Shown here one piece after another: positions 45,165 to 54,098 of a stretch of 64,000 nucleotides of DNA. The stretch spans positions 124,001 to 188,000 of the forward strand of contig NZ_JACZHT010000002.1 of the NCBI RefSeq assembly GCF_014861485.1, read 5' to 3'. The translations under genes were made by a program, and so were the position numbers. The notes beneath the pieces are model-generated. The model was not told the origin of the DNA. It made no database searches and saw only the letters and a program-made list of their open reading frames with translations. Within the stretch, counting starts at the first letter, position 1, and every line of letters starts with the position of its first letter. The stretch comes from Phaeovibrio sulfidiphilus (GTDB lineage: Bacteria > Pseudomonadota > Alphaproteobacteria > Rhodospirillales > Rhodospirillaceae).

Positions 45165-45180
45165 CTGGCAACCTTGCCAG
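45165..45180. promoter_or_regulatory. Second inverted repeat upstream of hppA
   Basis: CTGGCAA-CC-TTGCCAG, a perfect 7-bp inverted repeat with a two-base spacer, 25 bp after the first. Could be a protein-binding site near the promoter. Confidence 0.4.
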
Positions 45181-45296
45181 GCCTCTCGGGCGGACTCGTA
45201 TGATGTTTCCCGGCCTGTTTACCGGCGAGACACACCGGGCAGGAGGGCCTCGCGAAAGCCGCCGTTGGATATAAAACAGTGCAAGGAATGTCGTTC

Positions 45297-47432
45297 ATGG
45301 CTGACATCTACCTTTTCATCCTGGCCTGTGGCGTAGCGGCCCTGCTCTTCGGAGCCTGGAACGTCCGCGCCATTCTGGCGGCTGCTCCAGGCTCTGCGAA
45401 AATGCAGCAGATCGCAGGCGCCATCCAGGAGGGGGCTCAGGCCTACCTCAACAGACAATACAGAACCATTGCCATTGTCGGTGCGGTGGTTTTTTTCATT
45501 CTTTGGATTCTTCTCGGCTTTGCCGTTGCCTGCGGTTTTCTGATCGGCGCCCTGTGTTCGGGCGCGGCGGGCTATATCGGCATGTACATTTCGGTCCGCG
45601 CCAACGTCCGCGTGACGGAAGGCGCCCGCCAGGGTCTTGCCCGCGGCCTTGACCTGGCGTTCAAGTCCGGGACCGTCACCGGCATGCTGGTGGTGGGTCT
45701 CGCGCTTCTGTCGGTCATCAGCTACTACCTGATCCTCCTTGGGTTCGGTGCCAGTGGCCGTGGCCTGGTCGACCCGCTGGTGGCTCTGGGCTTCGGTGCC
45801 TCCCTGATCTCGATCTTTGCCCGTCTTGGCGGCGGTATCTTCACCAAGGGTGCGGACGTGGGCGCCGACCTGGTCGGCAAGGTCGAGGCCGGTATTCCCG
45901 AGGACGACCCCCGCAACCCGGCTGTGATCGCCGACAACGTGGGCGACAACGTGGGTGACTGCGCGGGCATGGCCGCCGACCTGTTCGAGACCTATGCGGT
46001 GACCGTGGTCGCCACGATGGTTCTGGCCTCCCTGTTCTTCGGGGGCACCTCGAAAGAGACGGTCATGATGGCCTACCCGATGGCCATCGGCGCGGTCTGT
46101 ATCCTGGCCTCCATTGCCGGTACGTTCTTCGTGCGCCTGTCGGACGCGAAGGGCTGGATGTCCAAGCTCAGCTCGAACCCGATCATGACCGCGCTCTATC
46201 GCGGCTTCATCGCGTCGTCTGCCCTGTCGATCATCGGCATCTTCTTCGTGACCATGTGGCTTCCGGGCTTCCTGGGCACCACCGCGACGGACGGCGTGAC
46301 CTACTACGGCTTCGCCCTGTTCCTGTGCGCCGTGGTCGGTCTGGTGGTGACGGGCCTGCTGATCTGGGTGACCGAGTACTACACCGGCACCGATTTCCGC
46401 CCGGTCCGTTCCATCGCGGCGGCGTCCACCACGGGCCACGCGACGAACATCATCCAGGGTCTGGCCATCTCCCTTGAGGCGACCGCCCTGCCGGCCCTGA
46501 TCATCTCGGCCGCGATCATCGTGACCTACCTGATGGCGGGTCTCTTCGGTATCGCCATCGCCGTGACGGCCATGCTGGCGCTTGCGGGCATGGTTGTGGC
46601 GCTGGACGCCTACGGCCCCGTGACCGACAACGCCGGCGGCATCGCCGAGATGTCCGGCCTGGAGGCCAGCGTCCGCAAGACCACCGACGCCCTGGACGCG
46701 GTCGGCAACACCACCAAGGCTGTGACCAAGGGCTATGCCATCGGCTCGGCCGGTCTGGGCGCGCTGGTGCTGTTCACCGCCTACACCATGGACCTGCGGT
46801 TCTTCATCTCGAACTCGGACGTCTACACCTCGTTCAAGGGGCTGGAGCTCGACTTCTCGCTCTCGAACCCGTACGTGGTGGTGGGCCTGTTCCTGGGCGG
46901 GCTGCTGCCGTTCCTGTTCGGTGCGCTGGGCATGACCGCGGTCGGTCGCGCGGCGGCCTCCGTCGTCGAGGAAGTGCGTCGCCAGTTCCGGACCATCCCG
47001 GGCATCATGAAAGGCGAGGCCAAGCCCGAGTACGGCCACTGCGTTGACATGCTGACCCGTGCGGCAATCCGGGAGATGGTTGTTCCCTCGCTGCTGCCGG
47101 TTCTGGCTCCGATTGTCCTGTTCATCTTCATTGCCATCATTGCCGGCAAGGCTGCGGCCCTGACGGCGGTGGGCGGCATGCTGATGGGCGTGATCGTCAC
47201 CGGTCTGTTCGTGGCCCTGTCCATGACGGCGGGCGGCGGTGCCTGGGACAACGCGAAGAAGTACATCGAGGACGGCAACTACGGCGGCAAGGGCTCGGAA
47301 GCCCACAAGGCGGCCGTCACGGGCGACACGGTTGGCGATCCGTACAAGGACACCGCCGGTCCGGCTGTGAACCCGATGATCAAGATCACCAACATCGTTG
47401 CCCTTCTGCTGCTGGCCATCATGGCGCACTAG
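45297..47432 (+). CDS. hppA: K+-independent proton-translocating pyrophosphatase
   Basis: 711 residues from the ATG at 45297, chosen for the AAGGA eight bases upstream; GTG 45279 and ATG 45288 are alternatives. About 16 membrane segments. Active-site motifs [20 protein letters not shown] and [19 protein letters not shown] are intact. The sequence [17 protein letters not shown] carries Lys in place of the Ala of K+-dependent enzymes, so this is the K+-insensitive class found in Rhodospirillum. It couples pyrophosphate hydrolysis or light-driven synthesis to proton movement. Own terminator downstream. Confidence 0.97.
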   Translation: MADIYLFILACGVAALLFGAWNVRAILAAAPGSAKMQQIAGAIQEGAQAYLNRQYRTIAIVGAVVFFILWILLGFAVACGFLIGALCSGAAGYIGMYISVRANVRVTEGARQGLARGLDLAFKSGTVTGMLVVGLALLSVISYYLILLGFGASGRGLVDPLVALGFGASLISIFARLGGGIFTKGADVGADLVGKVEAGIPEDDPRNPAVIADNVGDNVGDCAGMAADLFETYAVTVVATMVLASLFFGGTSKETVMMAYPMAIGAVCILASIAGTFFVRLSDAKGWMSKLSSNPIMTALYRGFIASSALSIIGIFFVTMWLPGFLGTTATDGVTYYGFALFLCAVVGLVVTGLLIWVTEYYTGTDFRPVRSIAAASTTGHATNIIQGLAISLEATALPALIISAAIIVTYLMAGLFGIAIAVTAMLALAGMVVALDAYGPVTDNAGGIAEMSGLEASVRKTTDALDAVGNTTKAVTKGYAIGSAGLGALVLFTAYTMDLRFFISNSDVYTSFKGLELDFSLSNPYVVVGLFLGGLLPFLFGALGMTAVGRAAASVVEEVRRQFRTIPGIMKGEAKPEYGHCVDMLTRAAIREMVVPSLLPVLAPIVLFIFIAIIAGKAAALTAVGGMLMGVIVTGLFVALSMTAGGGAWDNAKKYIEDGNYGGKGSEAHKAAVTGDTVGDPYKDTAGPAVNPMIKITNIVALLLLAIMAH

Positions 47433-47469
47433 GCACAGGTACAACGGGACCGGATCACACCGGTTGGAG

Positions 47470-47502
47470 GCTCCGGCGGGGACACCTGCCGGAGCTTTTT
47501 TC
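47470..47502 (+). terminator. Rho-independent terminator of hppA
   Basis: Stem GCTCCGGC / GCCGGAGC (47470-47477, 47488-47495), followed by TTTTTTCTT. Confidence 0.93.
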
Positions 47503-47683
47503 TTGCCAGGAACCTTTGAAAGGAAACAAGATAGGCGCCCATGATCCGACTTTGCGTCCCTTTTCAGCCCCTCCGGCAGGCGTGGCCTCCGGCACTGTCC
47601 CGATGGTTCGCGGGAGGGGGCACGATCCCGGGCAGACCAGGCGGGGTCATGCACAGCCACTTCCATGAAACGGGGATGCCTCC

Positions 47684-48112
47684 ATGCCGAAGTCCTATCT
47701 GAAAGCCGTTCTGAAACCGGGTCAGTGCGCGAACCTTCTTCTCAAGACCCTTGGCGGGCGGGTGGAGTTCGCCCGCGACGGCCTTGCGGAGATCCGGATC
47801 CCCGCGTCGCCCGACCTGTGTCAGGGGGGCGGCCTGATCGGGGGCGGCGTTCTGGCCACCGCCGCCGACGAGGCCATGGCCCACGCGGTTCTGAGCTGCC
47901 TGGAGCCGGACGTCTATACGGTGACCCTGGATATGAACATCCGCTATCTGCGGGCCGTGCGGTCCTCGTCCGGGGGCGAGATTCTGGCCCGGGCCTCCCT
48001 GGTCAAGAAGGGGCGCTCGGTCATGGTGGCGGGGGCGGACGTGCTCGATGACGGGGAGCGCCTTGTGGCCATCGCCAGCGCAACCTTTCTTGTGACGCCC
48101 AAGACAAGCTGA
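47684..48112 (+). CDS. PaaI-family (hotdog) thioesterase
   Basis: 142 residues. A hotdog-fold protein: LCQGGGLIGGGVLATAADEAMAHAV corresponds to the central helix of PaaI-type acyl-CoA thioesterases (usually H-GG-......D), followed by VTLDMNIRYLRAV and a C-terminal ATFLV strand. The usual catalytic His before GG is Q-G here (LCQGG), a variation that could affect activity. Natural substrate unknown. Stands alone. Confidence 0.83.
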   Translation: MPKSYLKAVLKPGQCANLLLKTLGGRVEFARDGLAEIRIPASPDLCQGGGLIGGGVLATAADEAMAHAVLSCLEPDVYTVTLDMNIRYLRAVRSSSGGEILARASLVKKGRSVMVAGADVLDDGERLVAIASATFLVTPKTS

Positions 48113-48438
48113 GGGGTGGGGCTCAGGTGCCGCGCCGCTCCGGCGGGTCCGTTGGGCGGGCCGGTCCCTCCTTTGCGGGCTCCGCCCGTCCTTTTCACTC
48201 ATATGGGACTGTCTGGAGGGACCCCGGTCGCCGCCTGTTCGGGCGTGTTGGTCGGGTGGTCTTGTGCGGTCACTGCCCCGGAACGGTTGGTGTCCCTGAA
48301 TGGGTTGTCCTGGCCGATCCCTGACCTGGTACGCACCCTCGACCCGGCAGGCACCGGGTGACCTGGTACGGTCCGCAATCCTGCGCGGGAGGGGGATCCG
48401 GCACCGAAGGCCGAGACCCGGGACCGGGAGGGGAGAGC
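48113..48438. other. Convergent intergenic region
   Basis: About 325 bp between two convergent genes. GACCTGGTACG occurs twice (about 48322 and 48358) around ACCC-GGGT complementary stretches, possibly a weak hairpin. No T-run, no gene. Confidence 0.35.
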
Positions 48439-49104
48439 CTACAGCAGGCTCCCGGTCACGCATCCCTCCTTGCGGAATTTCTGGATGACGGGCTCGGAGG
48501 CCCCAAGGGCCGCCAGGTCCGCCCTCAGGCGGTCCAGGGCCTCGTCGGGCAGAAGCCTGGGGTGGACGGTGGTGCGGATCTGGTGGGGCACGCCGCTCTC
48601 CAGCAGCGCTTCCAGGCTCTCGCGCGCCCGCAGGCCGCTGCCCTCGCGTCCGGTCAGGGCGTCGTAGTCCTCGAACGGGGCCTTCATGTCAAAGCCGACC
48701 CAGTCCAGAAGCGGCAGGACCGCCCGCAGGCGCTCGGGCCACGCGCCCCCGGTATGAAGGGCAGGGCGGAAGCCGCGGGCCCGGACGTGCGCGATCGCGG
48801 CCGCAAGGGGGCCGTTCGGGCCGCCCTGGACCAGGGGCTCGCCGCCCGAGAACACCACCCCGTCCAGCAGGCCCTCCCGCGTTTTCAGGAAGGCCTCCAG
48901 CCAGGGCCAGGTGACGCTTCCGTCCGCCCGGGTGTCCAGAAGGTGGGGGTTGTGGCAGTAGGGGCAGCGCCAGGGGCAGCCCTGCAGGAACACCGTCGCC
49001 ACCAGCTCTCCCGGCCAGTCAACGGTGGACAGAGTCGCAACACCGCCGATGCGCAAGGCACCGGCGGCGTGTGTGGGCGTGTCGGGTCCGGAGGGTCCGG
49101 TCAT
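48439..49104 (-). CDS. nrdG: Anaerobic ribonucleotide reductase activating protein (radical SAM)
   Basis: 221 residues. Radical-SAM enzyme that uses a [4Fe-4S] cluster and SAM to create the glycyl radical on the class III ribonucleotide reductase. The cluster site is FLQGCPWRCPYCHNP (C-x3-C-x2-C), followed by GVVFSGGEPL. It is the longer form seen with many proteobacterial NrdD proteins. It lies 22 bp downstream of the small glycyl-radical gene on the same strand, giving the order nrdD, radical-domain gene, nrdG. Confidence 0.94.
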   Translation of the reverse strand: MTGPSGPDTPTHAAGALRIGGVATLSTVDWPGELVATVFLQGCPWRCPYCHNPHLLDTRADGSVTWPWLEAFLKTREGLLDGVVFSGGEPLVQGGPNGPLAAAIAHVRARGFRPALHTGGAWPERLRAVLPLLDWVGFDMKAPFEDYDALTGREGSGLRARESLEALLESGVPHQIRTTVHPRLLPDEALDRLRADLAALGASEPVIQKFRKEGCVTGSLL

Positions 49105-49126
49105 GGTCCGTATGCCTCGGCCGACC

Positions 49127-49315
49127 TCAGGTCAGGTCGACCTTGCATTCCTTGAAGTAGACCCTTTCCGAGAACTCCCCCTTCTTGCCCGTGTTGAACG
49201 AGGAGTAGGGGCGGTGGTACCCCATGACCCGCGTCCAGACCTCGCAGGGCTGGCGCTCGTCGTCGGCAAGGGCAAGGGGTTCCTGGAGAAGGTCAACAGT
49301 GCTCATGTGGTTCAT
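49127..49315 (-). CDS. Stand-alone glycyl-radical domain of class III ribonucleotide reductase
   Basis: 62 residues from the ATG at 49315 (ATG 49306 is an alternative). The segment CEVWTRVMGYHRP then SSFNTGKKGEFSERVYF matches the C-terminal glycyl-radical loop that normally ends NrdD (E. coli has RRVCGYLG), with G32 as the expected radical site. The preceding large NrdD protein stops before this loop, 52 bp upstream and in a different frame. So the radical site is supplied either as a separate peptide or after an unrecognised frame change. The small gene has its own ATG and a GGAG sequence. Confidence 0.8.
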   Translation of the reverse strand: MNHMSTVDLLQEPLALADDERQPCEVWTRVMGYHRPYSSFNTGKKGEFSERVYFKECKVDLT

Positions 49316-49367
49316 GGTCTGGGAACTCCGGCTGTGGGTTAAGGGACGTCTCTGGGCACGGGGGCAG

Positions 49368-51392
49368 TCAGGCGCTGAGCTTGCGGCGCTTCTCGGCCAG
49401 TCGCTCCTCGTCGCATGTGGGACAGAACTTGTGCTCTCCGGCGATGTAGCCGTGCACGGGGCAGATCGAGAACGTGGGCGTGACGGTGATGTAGGGCAGG
49501 CGGAAGCGCTCCAGCGCGCGGCGCACCAGCTTCTTGCACGCGTCCACCGACGAGACCCGCTCCCCCAGATAGAGGTGCAGCACCGTGCCGCCCGTGTACT
49601 TGCGCTGGAGCTCCTCCTGGCGGGCCAGGGCCTCGAACGGATCGTCGGTGAAGCCCGCGGGCAGCTGGCTGGAGTTGGTGTAGTAGGGCTGGGCGTCGGA
49701 GCCGGCCTGGAGGATCCCCGGGAACCGCTTGCGGTCCTCGCGGGCGAAGCGGTAGGTGGTGCCCTCGGCCGGGGTGGCCTCGAGATTGTAGAGGTGTCCG
49801 GTCTCCTCCTGGAAGCGCACGATGGTCTCGCGCACCCGGTCCAGGAACTTCACGGCGAAGGCGTAGCCCTCCTCGGTGGTGATGTCCTCCCGGTCGGCGG
49901 TGAAGTTGCGGATCATCTCGTTGACCCCGTTCACGCCGATGGTGGAGAAGTGGTTGCGCAGGGTGCCCAGGTAGCGCTTAGTGTACGGGAACAGGCCGCT
50001 GTCGATGTGGCGCTGGATGACCTTGCGCTTGATCTCGAGGGAGGTGCGGGCGATCTCCAGCAGGTGCTCGAGGCGGGCAAAGAGACCCTCCTCGTCGCCC
50101 CGGTGCAAGAAGCCCAGGCGCGCGCAGTTCAGGGTCACCACGCCCAGGGAGCCCGTCTGCTCCGCCGAGCCGAACAGCCCGTTGCCGCGCTTCAGAAGCT
50201 CGGTCAGGTCCAGCTGCAGGCGGCAGCACATGGAGCGCACCATGTTCGGCTTGAGCTCGGAGTTCACGAAGTTCTGGAAGTAGGGCAGGCCGTAGCGGGC
50301 GGTCATCTCGAAGAGAAGATCCGCGTTCTCGCTCTCCCAGGGGAAATCGGGGGTGATGTTGTAGGTGGGGATCGGGAACGTGAACACGCGGCCCCGGGCG
50401 TCACCCTTGGTCATCACCTCGATGTAGGCCCGGTTGATCATGTCCATCTCGGCCTGGAGATCACCATAGGTGAAGTCCATCTCTTGGCCCGCGATGATGG
50501 GAACATCGTCCTTCAGATCCTCGGGGCAGGTCCAGTCGAAGGTCAGGTTGGTGAAGGGCGTCTGGGTGCCCCAGCGCGACGGCACGTTCAGGTTATAGAT
50601 GAGCTCCTGGATGTACTGGCGCACCTCGGCGTAGGAGAGATTCTCATAGCGGATGAACGGGGCCAGGTACGTGTCGAAGGACGAGAACGCCTGAGCGCCC
50701 GCCCACTCGTTCTGGAGCGTGCCCAAGTAGTTCACAATCTGCCCGACGGCGGAGGACAGGTGGCGCGGGGGGCTGGCCTCGACCTTGCCCGGAACGCCGT
50801 TGAAGCCCTCGGTCAGCAAGGTGCGCAGGGACCAGCCGGCGCAGTAGCCCGCCAGCATGTCCAGGTCATGGATATGGATGTCCGCCTCGCGGTGCGCCTT
50901 GCCCACCTCGTGGGGGTAGACGTGGGACAGCCAGTAGTTGGCGATCACCTTGCCCGAGACGTTCAGGATCAGGCCCCCCAGCGAGTAGCCCTGGTTGGCG
51001 TTCGCGTTGACGCGCCAGTCCTCCTGGCGGAGGTACTCGTTGATGGAGGACTCGACGTCCACCACCGTGGTGTGGTCCTTTCTCAGGCGCTGGTGACTCT
51101 CGCGGTACACGGCGTAGGCGCGGAACGTTTTGGCGTAGCCGCTGGCGCTGATGACCTCCTCCACCACGTCCTGGATCTGCTCCACGTCCGGGGGCAGGTC
51201 GGGGAAGAGAAGCCCGAGGCGGGAAAACACGCGCTCGGCCAGGTCCGCCGCCTCGGCGGGGCCGAACTCGCCGGTGGCCTTGCCCGCCCGCTCGATGGCC
51301 GAGCAGATCTTGTCGCCCAGGAAGGGAACGAGGTGTCCATCGCGCTTGAGAACGTGCCGGACGGTACAGGGTTCGGAAGCAGGGCGCGACAT
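49368..51392 (-). CDS. nrdD: Anaerobic (class III) ribonucleoside-triphosphate reductase, lacking the C-terminal radical loop
   Basis: 674 residues. It reduces ribonucleoside triphosphates to deoxyribonucleotides without oxygen. The N-terminus has an ATP-cone (VLKRDGHLVPFLGDKICSAIE). The barrel includes DLDMLAGYCAGWSLRTLL and PFTNLTFDW. The C-terminus ends with a zinc-site-like CPVHGYIAGEHKFCPTCDEE and stops without the glycine radical motif, which is found in the next gene. Two NrdR-box-like palindromes lie just upstream of the start, suggesting control by NrdR. Confidence 0.94.
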   Translation of the reverse strand: MSRPASEPCTVRHVLKRDGHLVPFLGDKICSAIERAGKATGEFGPAEAADLAERVFSRLGLLFPDLPPDVEQIQDVVEEVISASGYAKTFRAYAVYRESHQRLRKDHTTVVDVESSINEYLRQEDWRVNANANQGYSLGGLILNVSGKVIANYWLSHVYPHEVGKAHREADIHIHDLDMLAGYCAGWSLRTLLTEGFNGVPGKVEASPPRHLSSAVGQIVNYLGTLQNEWAGAQAFSSFDTYLAPFIRYENLSYAEVRQYIQELIYNLNVPSRWGTQTPFTNLTFDWTCPEDLKDDVPIIAGQEMDFTYGDLQAEMDMINRAYIEVMTKGDARGRVFTFPIPTYNITPDFPWESENADLLFEMTARYGLPYFQNFVNSELKPNMVRSMCCRLQLDLTELLKRGNGLFGSAEQTGSLGVVTLNCARLGFLHRGDEEGLFARLEHLLEIARTSLEIKRKVIQRHIDSGLFPYTKRYLGTLRNHFSTIGVNGVNEMIRNFTADREDITTEEGYAFAVKFLDRVRETIVRFQEETGHLYNLEATPAEGTTYRFAREDRKRFPGILQAGSDAQPYYTNSSQLPAGFTDDPFEALARQEELQRKYTGGTVLHLYLGERVSSVDACKKLVRRALERFRLPYITVTPTFSICPVHGYIAGEHKFCPTCDEERLAEKRRKLSA

Positions 51393-51431
51393 GGAGACCT
51401 CTCGGGAGATTTGGGCGGTTCGGGGAGGGTT

Positions 51432-51480
51432 TGTCTATATAGTGTGTGTTTTTTGCTTTTATACACTACATGATGTGATG
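51432..51480 (-). promoter_or_regulatory. Pair of probable NrdR boxes upstream of nrdD
   Basis: Palindromic centres CTATATAG (51435-51442, flanked by GTGTG) and CACTACA-TGATGTG (51464-51477) resemble the NrdR consensus ACAC-A/T-rich-GTGT. Their centres are 32 bp apart, about three helical turns, as in known NrdR operators. They lie 40-90 bp before the nrdD start in an AT-rich patch. Confidence 0.65.
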
Positions 51481-51986
51481 GAGTATCGCAGGGCGCCTGG
51501 GCTTAGTCAAGGCCAAAAGGTCGGAGCGCCAATTGGCTTTCCGGAAGATGTCACCGATTTCATGTGCTTGCGACGCAACCCCTTCTTATTTAAAGGTGAA
51601 CCCGGTTCCAGTCTCCCGCCAGGGTGTTTCAATCTCCGGGCCTCGCCCCGCTCCGGGGCGGGGACTCGGAGAGACCGGACGCGCCGGATCGGGACTCACC
51701 CGTCCTCCGTGCCCGGGGACGGGGCCCTGTCTCCGCCCGCCGGGGCCGTTTCCCCGGGTTTTCGCCCTCATGGGATGTAATATCCTCGCGCGACTTCTTG
51801 CGCGGCAGTGGAAACACCTCCATTTTCCCCCGAAGCGGGCAAAACGGCTTGGGGCGGCTGGAGCCTTCGTGTTAAAATCTTGTTCCTGAACGTTATTATC
51901 CCGGGAGATCCCCGTTTTCGGGAACCAAACCGCGGATCCGCCGAGCCCCCGGGGCCCAGGCACGCATCCGCATACTGGAAAAGGTC
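51481..51986. other. Divergent intergenic region nrdD / ATPase gene
   Basis: About 500 bp with no supported gene. AT content is higher near 51780-51900, which may carry the promoter of the ATPase gene. An imperfect stem CGCGCGACTTCTTGCGCG is at about 51787-51804. Confidence 0.4.
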
Positions 51987-52898
51987 ATGTACGAGGACTT
52001 TTACGGCCTGACGCGAAAACCGTTCTCGCTTCTTCCGGACTCAAGTTTCATCTATCCGGCCCGCTCGCACATCAAGGCCATGCATGTTCTTGAGTACGGG
52101 ATGCTCTCGGCTGCGGGCTTTGTTGTCCTGTCCGGGGAGGTGGGGTCGGGAAAGACCATGATCATCCGCCGCTACCTTCTGTCCAGGAAGGACGACGTGG
52201 CGGTGGGCCTGATCACCAATGCGTCCCAGACATTCGGCAACCTGATGACCTGGATTGCCATGGCCTACGGCTTTGATCACCGGGACGGGGACTATGTCTC
52301 CCTCTACGACCGGTTTGTCGACTTTCTGCTGGAAAACTATGCGGAGGGCAAGCGCACGGTCCTGATCATTGACGAGGCCCAGAACCTGACGGAACGGATG
52401 CTCGAGGATCTGCGGATGCTCTCGAACATCAACAACGAGATGGATCAGGTTCTCCAGATCGTCCTGGTGGGCCAGCCCGAGCTTCTGGCGATGCTGAGAA
52501 AACCCGAGCTGCGGCAGTTCAGCCAGCGCATCACCGTGCACTGTCACCTGACGCCCCTGGATCTGGTGGACACCACCGGCTACATCCGCCACCGGGTCTC
52601 CATCGCGGGCGGGGCGCCCGAGCTGTTTGACGATCTGGCCTGTGCCACCATCCACTACTTCTCGGGTGGCCTGCCGCGGCTGATCAACCTTCTGTGTGAT
52701 GTGTCCCTTCTGTACGGGTTCTCGCAGGAGCAGAAGGTCATCACCTTCAATACGGTGGTCGAGGCGGTGGAGGACCGGGAGGCCGGCGGGCTGAGCCCCT
52801 TCACCCCGATCCCCGACGGCTGGGACCGCGAGCGCCTGTGCCTGTCCATGATCGAGAGCCTGGACGCGGCTCCCCTGCCGGAAGTGGCCATCGCCTGA
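51987..52898 (+). CDS. AAA ATPase of the ExeA / PEP-CTERM-locus type
   Basis: 303 residues. Begins MYEDFYGLTRKPFSLLPDSSF, typical of ExeA-like ATPases and very like the subfamily found in PEP-CTERM/exosortase loci. Walker A is SGEVGSGKTMIIRRYLL, Walker B TVLIIDEAQNL, then LRMLSNINNEMDQVLQIVLVGQPEL and LRQFSQRITVHCHL (arginine finger region). The C-terminal lid domain follows (IRHRVSIAGG). Such ATPases are linked to exopolysaccharide export and surface protein sorting. No exosortase or polysaccharide gene is adjacent, but two VPLPA-CTERM proteins are encoded elsewhere in this window. Confidence 0.82.
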   Translation: MYEDFYGLTRKPFSLLPDSSFIYPARSHIKAMHVLEYGMLSAAGFVVLSGEVGSGKTMIIRRYLLSRKDDVAVGLITNASQTFGNLMTWIAMAYGFDHRDGDYVSLYDRFVDFLLENYAEGKRTVLIIDEAQNLTERMLEDLRMLSNINNEMDQVLQIVLVGQPELLAMLRKPELRQFSQRITVHCHLTPLDLVDTTGYIRHRVSIAGGAPELFDDLACATIHYFSGGLPRLINLLCDVSLLYGFSQEQKVITFNTVVEAVEDREAGGLSPFTPIPDGWDRERLCLSMIESLDAAPLPEVAIA

Positions 52899-53038
52899 TA
52901 CGGCCCGTTACGGGCCGGGGTTGCCTGAGACGGGCCGCAACGGGCCAGGGTGGCCTGACACAGCCCGCGAGCGCGCAAGCCCGGGAGCCCGGACACGGGG
53001 CCCCTGTGGGCCGGTCCGGGCTGGGCGGTCGATGCGGG

Positions 53039-53296
53039 TCAGCCGAAGTCCGGGGATACGGCAGGGCACGCGCCCGCGCAGCACGACGGCCCGGCGCAGG
53101 AGGGCAGCATCTCGGACGAGGACACCGCCTTGGGGCCGCCGATGGACGGCGCCATCAGGGACTTGCGCACCGCGTGGGATCCGCAGGTCGGGCAGGCCAC
53201 CTGTCCGCCCGCCAGTTCGGCGTCGGCGGCGCTGATGCTGTCGAACCAGTGCTGGAAAACGTGCTCGTGCTCACATTCAAGGGCATAGCGGATCAT
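53039..53296 (-). CDS. DUF1178 zinc-ribbon protein
   Basis: 85 residues from the ATG at 53296. It begins MIRYALECEHEHVFQHWFDS and contains a CPTCGS half-site with AVRKSLMAPSIGG, the DUF1178 pattern. The first half-site normally C-x2-H/G is C-x-H-x-H here. The C-terminus has extra cysteines (CAGPSCCAGAC). Function unknown; probably a small zinc-binding protein. The long upstream frame through the tandem repeat is not part of the gene. Confidence 0.82.
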   Translation of the reverse strand: MIRYALECEHEHVFQHWFDSISAADAELAGGQVACPTCGSHAVRKSLMAPSIGGPKAVSSSEMLPSCAGPSCCAGACPAVSPDFG

Positions 53297-54098
53297 GACG
53301 TGTCCTCTCTCCTGGGGGTGTCCGGCCTGAATGGCGGGTCCGGTGCTCCGGATTTGGGTGCCTGTCCGGGAGTCCGGACGTGGGTTGCCTGTCCGGGAGT
53401 CCGGACGTGGGTTGCCTGTCCGGGAGTCCGGACGTGGGTTGCCTGTCCGGGAGTCCGGACGTGGGTTGCCTGTCCGGGAGTCCGGATGGGATTCTTTACG
53501 ACAGGCGGAGCACGGCGGCAAGAGAGTGTACATCCGGGCGTCCGTCCCAGGGAGGCAGGGCCCGGGGCCGGTGCCCGTCTCACTCCCGTCCGGGGCCGGT
53601 CGTTCCGGCCCGCGTCGGTTCACAGCACACCAGACCCCGCGCTGCTGTGGGCCCCGTTTACGGCCCGTGTCTGAAAGGGCCCGTGTCTGAAAGAGCCCTC
53701 CGCGCTGCTGTCCGCCCGTGCCCGTCTAGTGCCCGCCGCGCCGGCTCCCGCCGCTGTGCGCCGGCCCCGCCCGGGCCCGTTCAGGGGGCGGCAGACCCGG
53801 CCCCGGCCGGTGTGCCCTCGCATTCAGCCGTTGAGTTTTTCAAAAATCCGTGATAAGGACTCCGCCGGTTTCAGCCTGAGGGTACGTTGGCTGTTGCAGT
53901 GCTTTCTGCGCTTGCCGCGCCGCTTGAGCGGTTTCCGGCAAGGCCGTGCCCTGTTGCTCGTACACCATCCGACCTCGTCCCCCGTCTCCGGGCCCGCGTC
54001 CGGGGAGGAGGGGCGTGTTTTCGTCCAAACCTGAAAGACCACCGGAACCAACCGGTTGGCCCGAAATGAAACACACTCTGAAAGGATACACACGTCCC
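53297..54098. other. Intergenic region upstream of rpsA
   Basis: About 800 bp between the DUF1178 gene (leftward) and rpsA (rightward). It contains a five-copy 27-bp hairpin repeat array, then GCCCGTGTCTGAAAG twice (about 53663 and 53679). No cytidylate kinase gene, the usual upstream neighbour of rpsA, is present. The rpsA promoter is probably in 53825-54060, a less GC-rich stretch. Confidence 0.5.
53355..53488. repeat. Tandem array of 27-bp hairpin-forming repeat, five copies
   Basis: Unit TGGGTTGCCTGTCCGGGAGT-CCGGACG begins at 53381, 53408, 53435 and 53462, with a first copy one base shorter at 53355. Copies 2-4 are identical; the last has one change. Each unit contains the perfect inverted repeat GTCCGG-GAGT-CCGGAC. 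Confidence 0.95.

Larger units (their letters stand above)
44608..45296. other. Intergenic region upstream of hppA
   Basis: About 690 bp. The left 170 bp carry remnants of the cobN-end repeat. The segment 45050-45270 is markedly AT-richer and holds two perfect inverted repeats (listed separately), so it is the probable hppA promoter region. Confidence 0.5.

Noticed and set aside
53355-53488. Possible CRISPR array
   Set aside because: Units are in direct tandem with no unique spacers and no cas genes nearby; the same applies to the array at 20545-20652.
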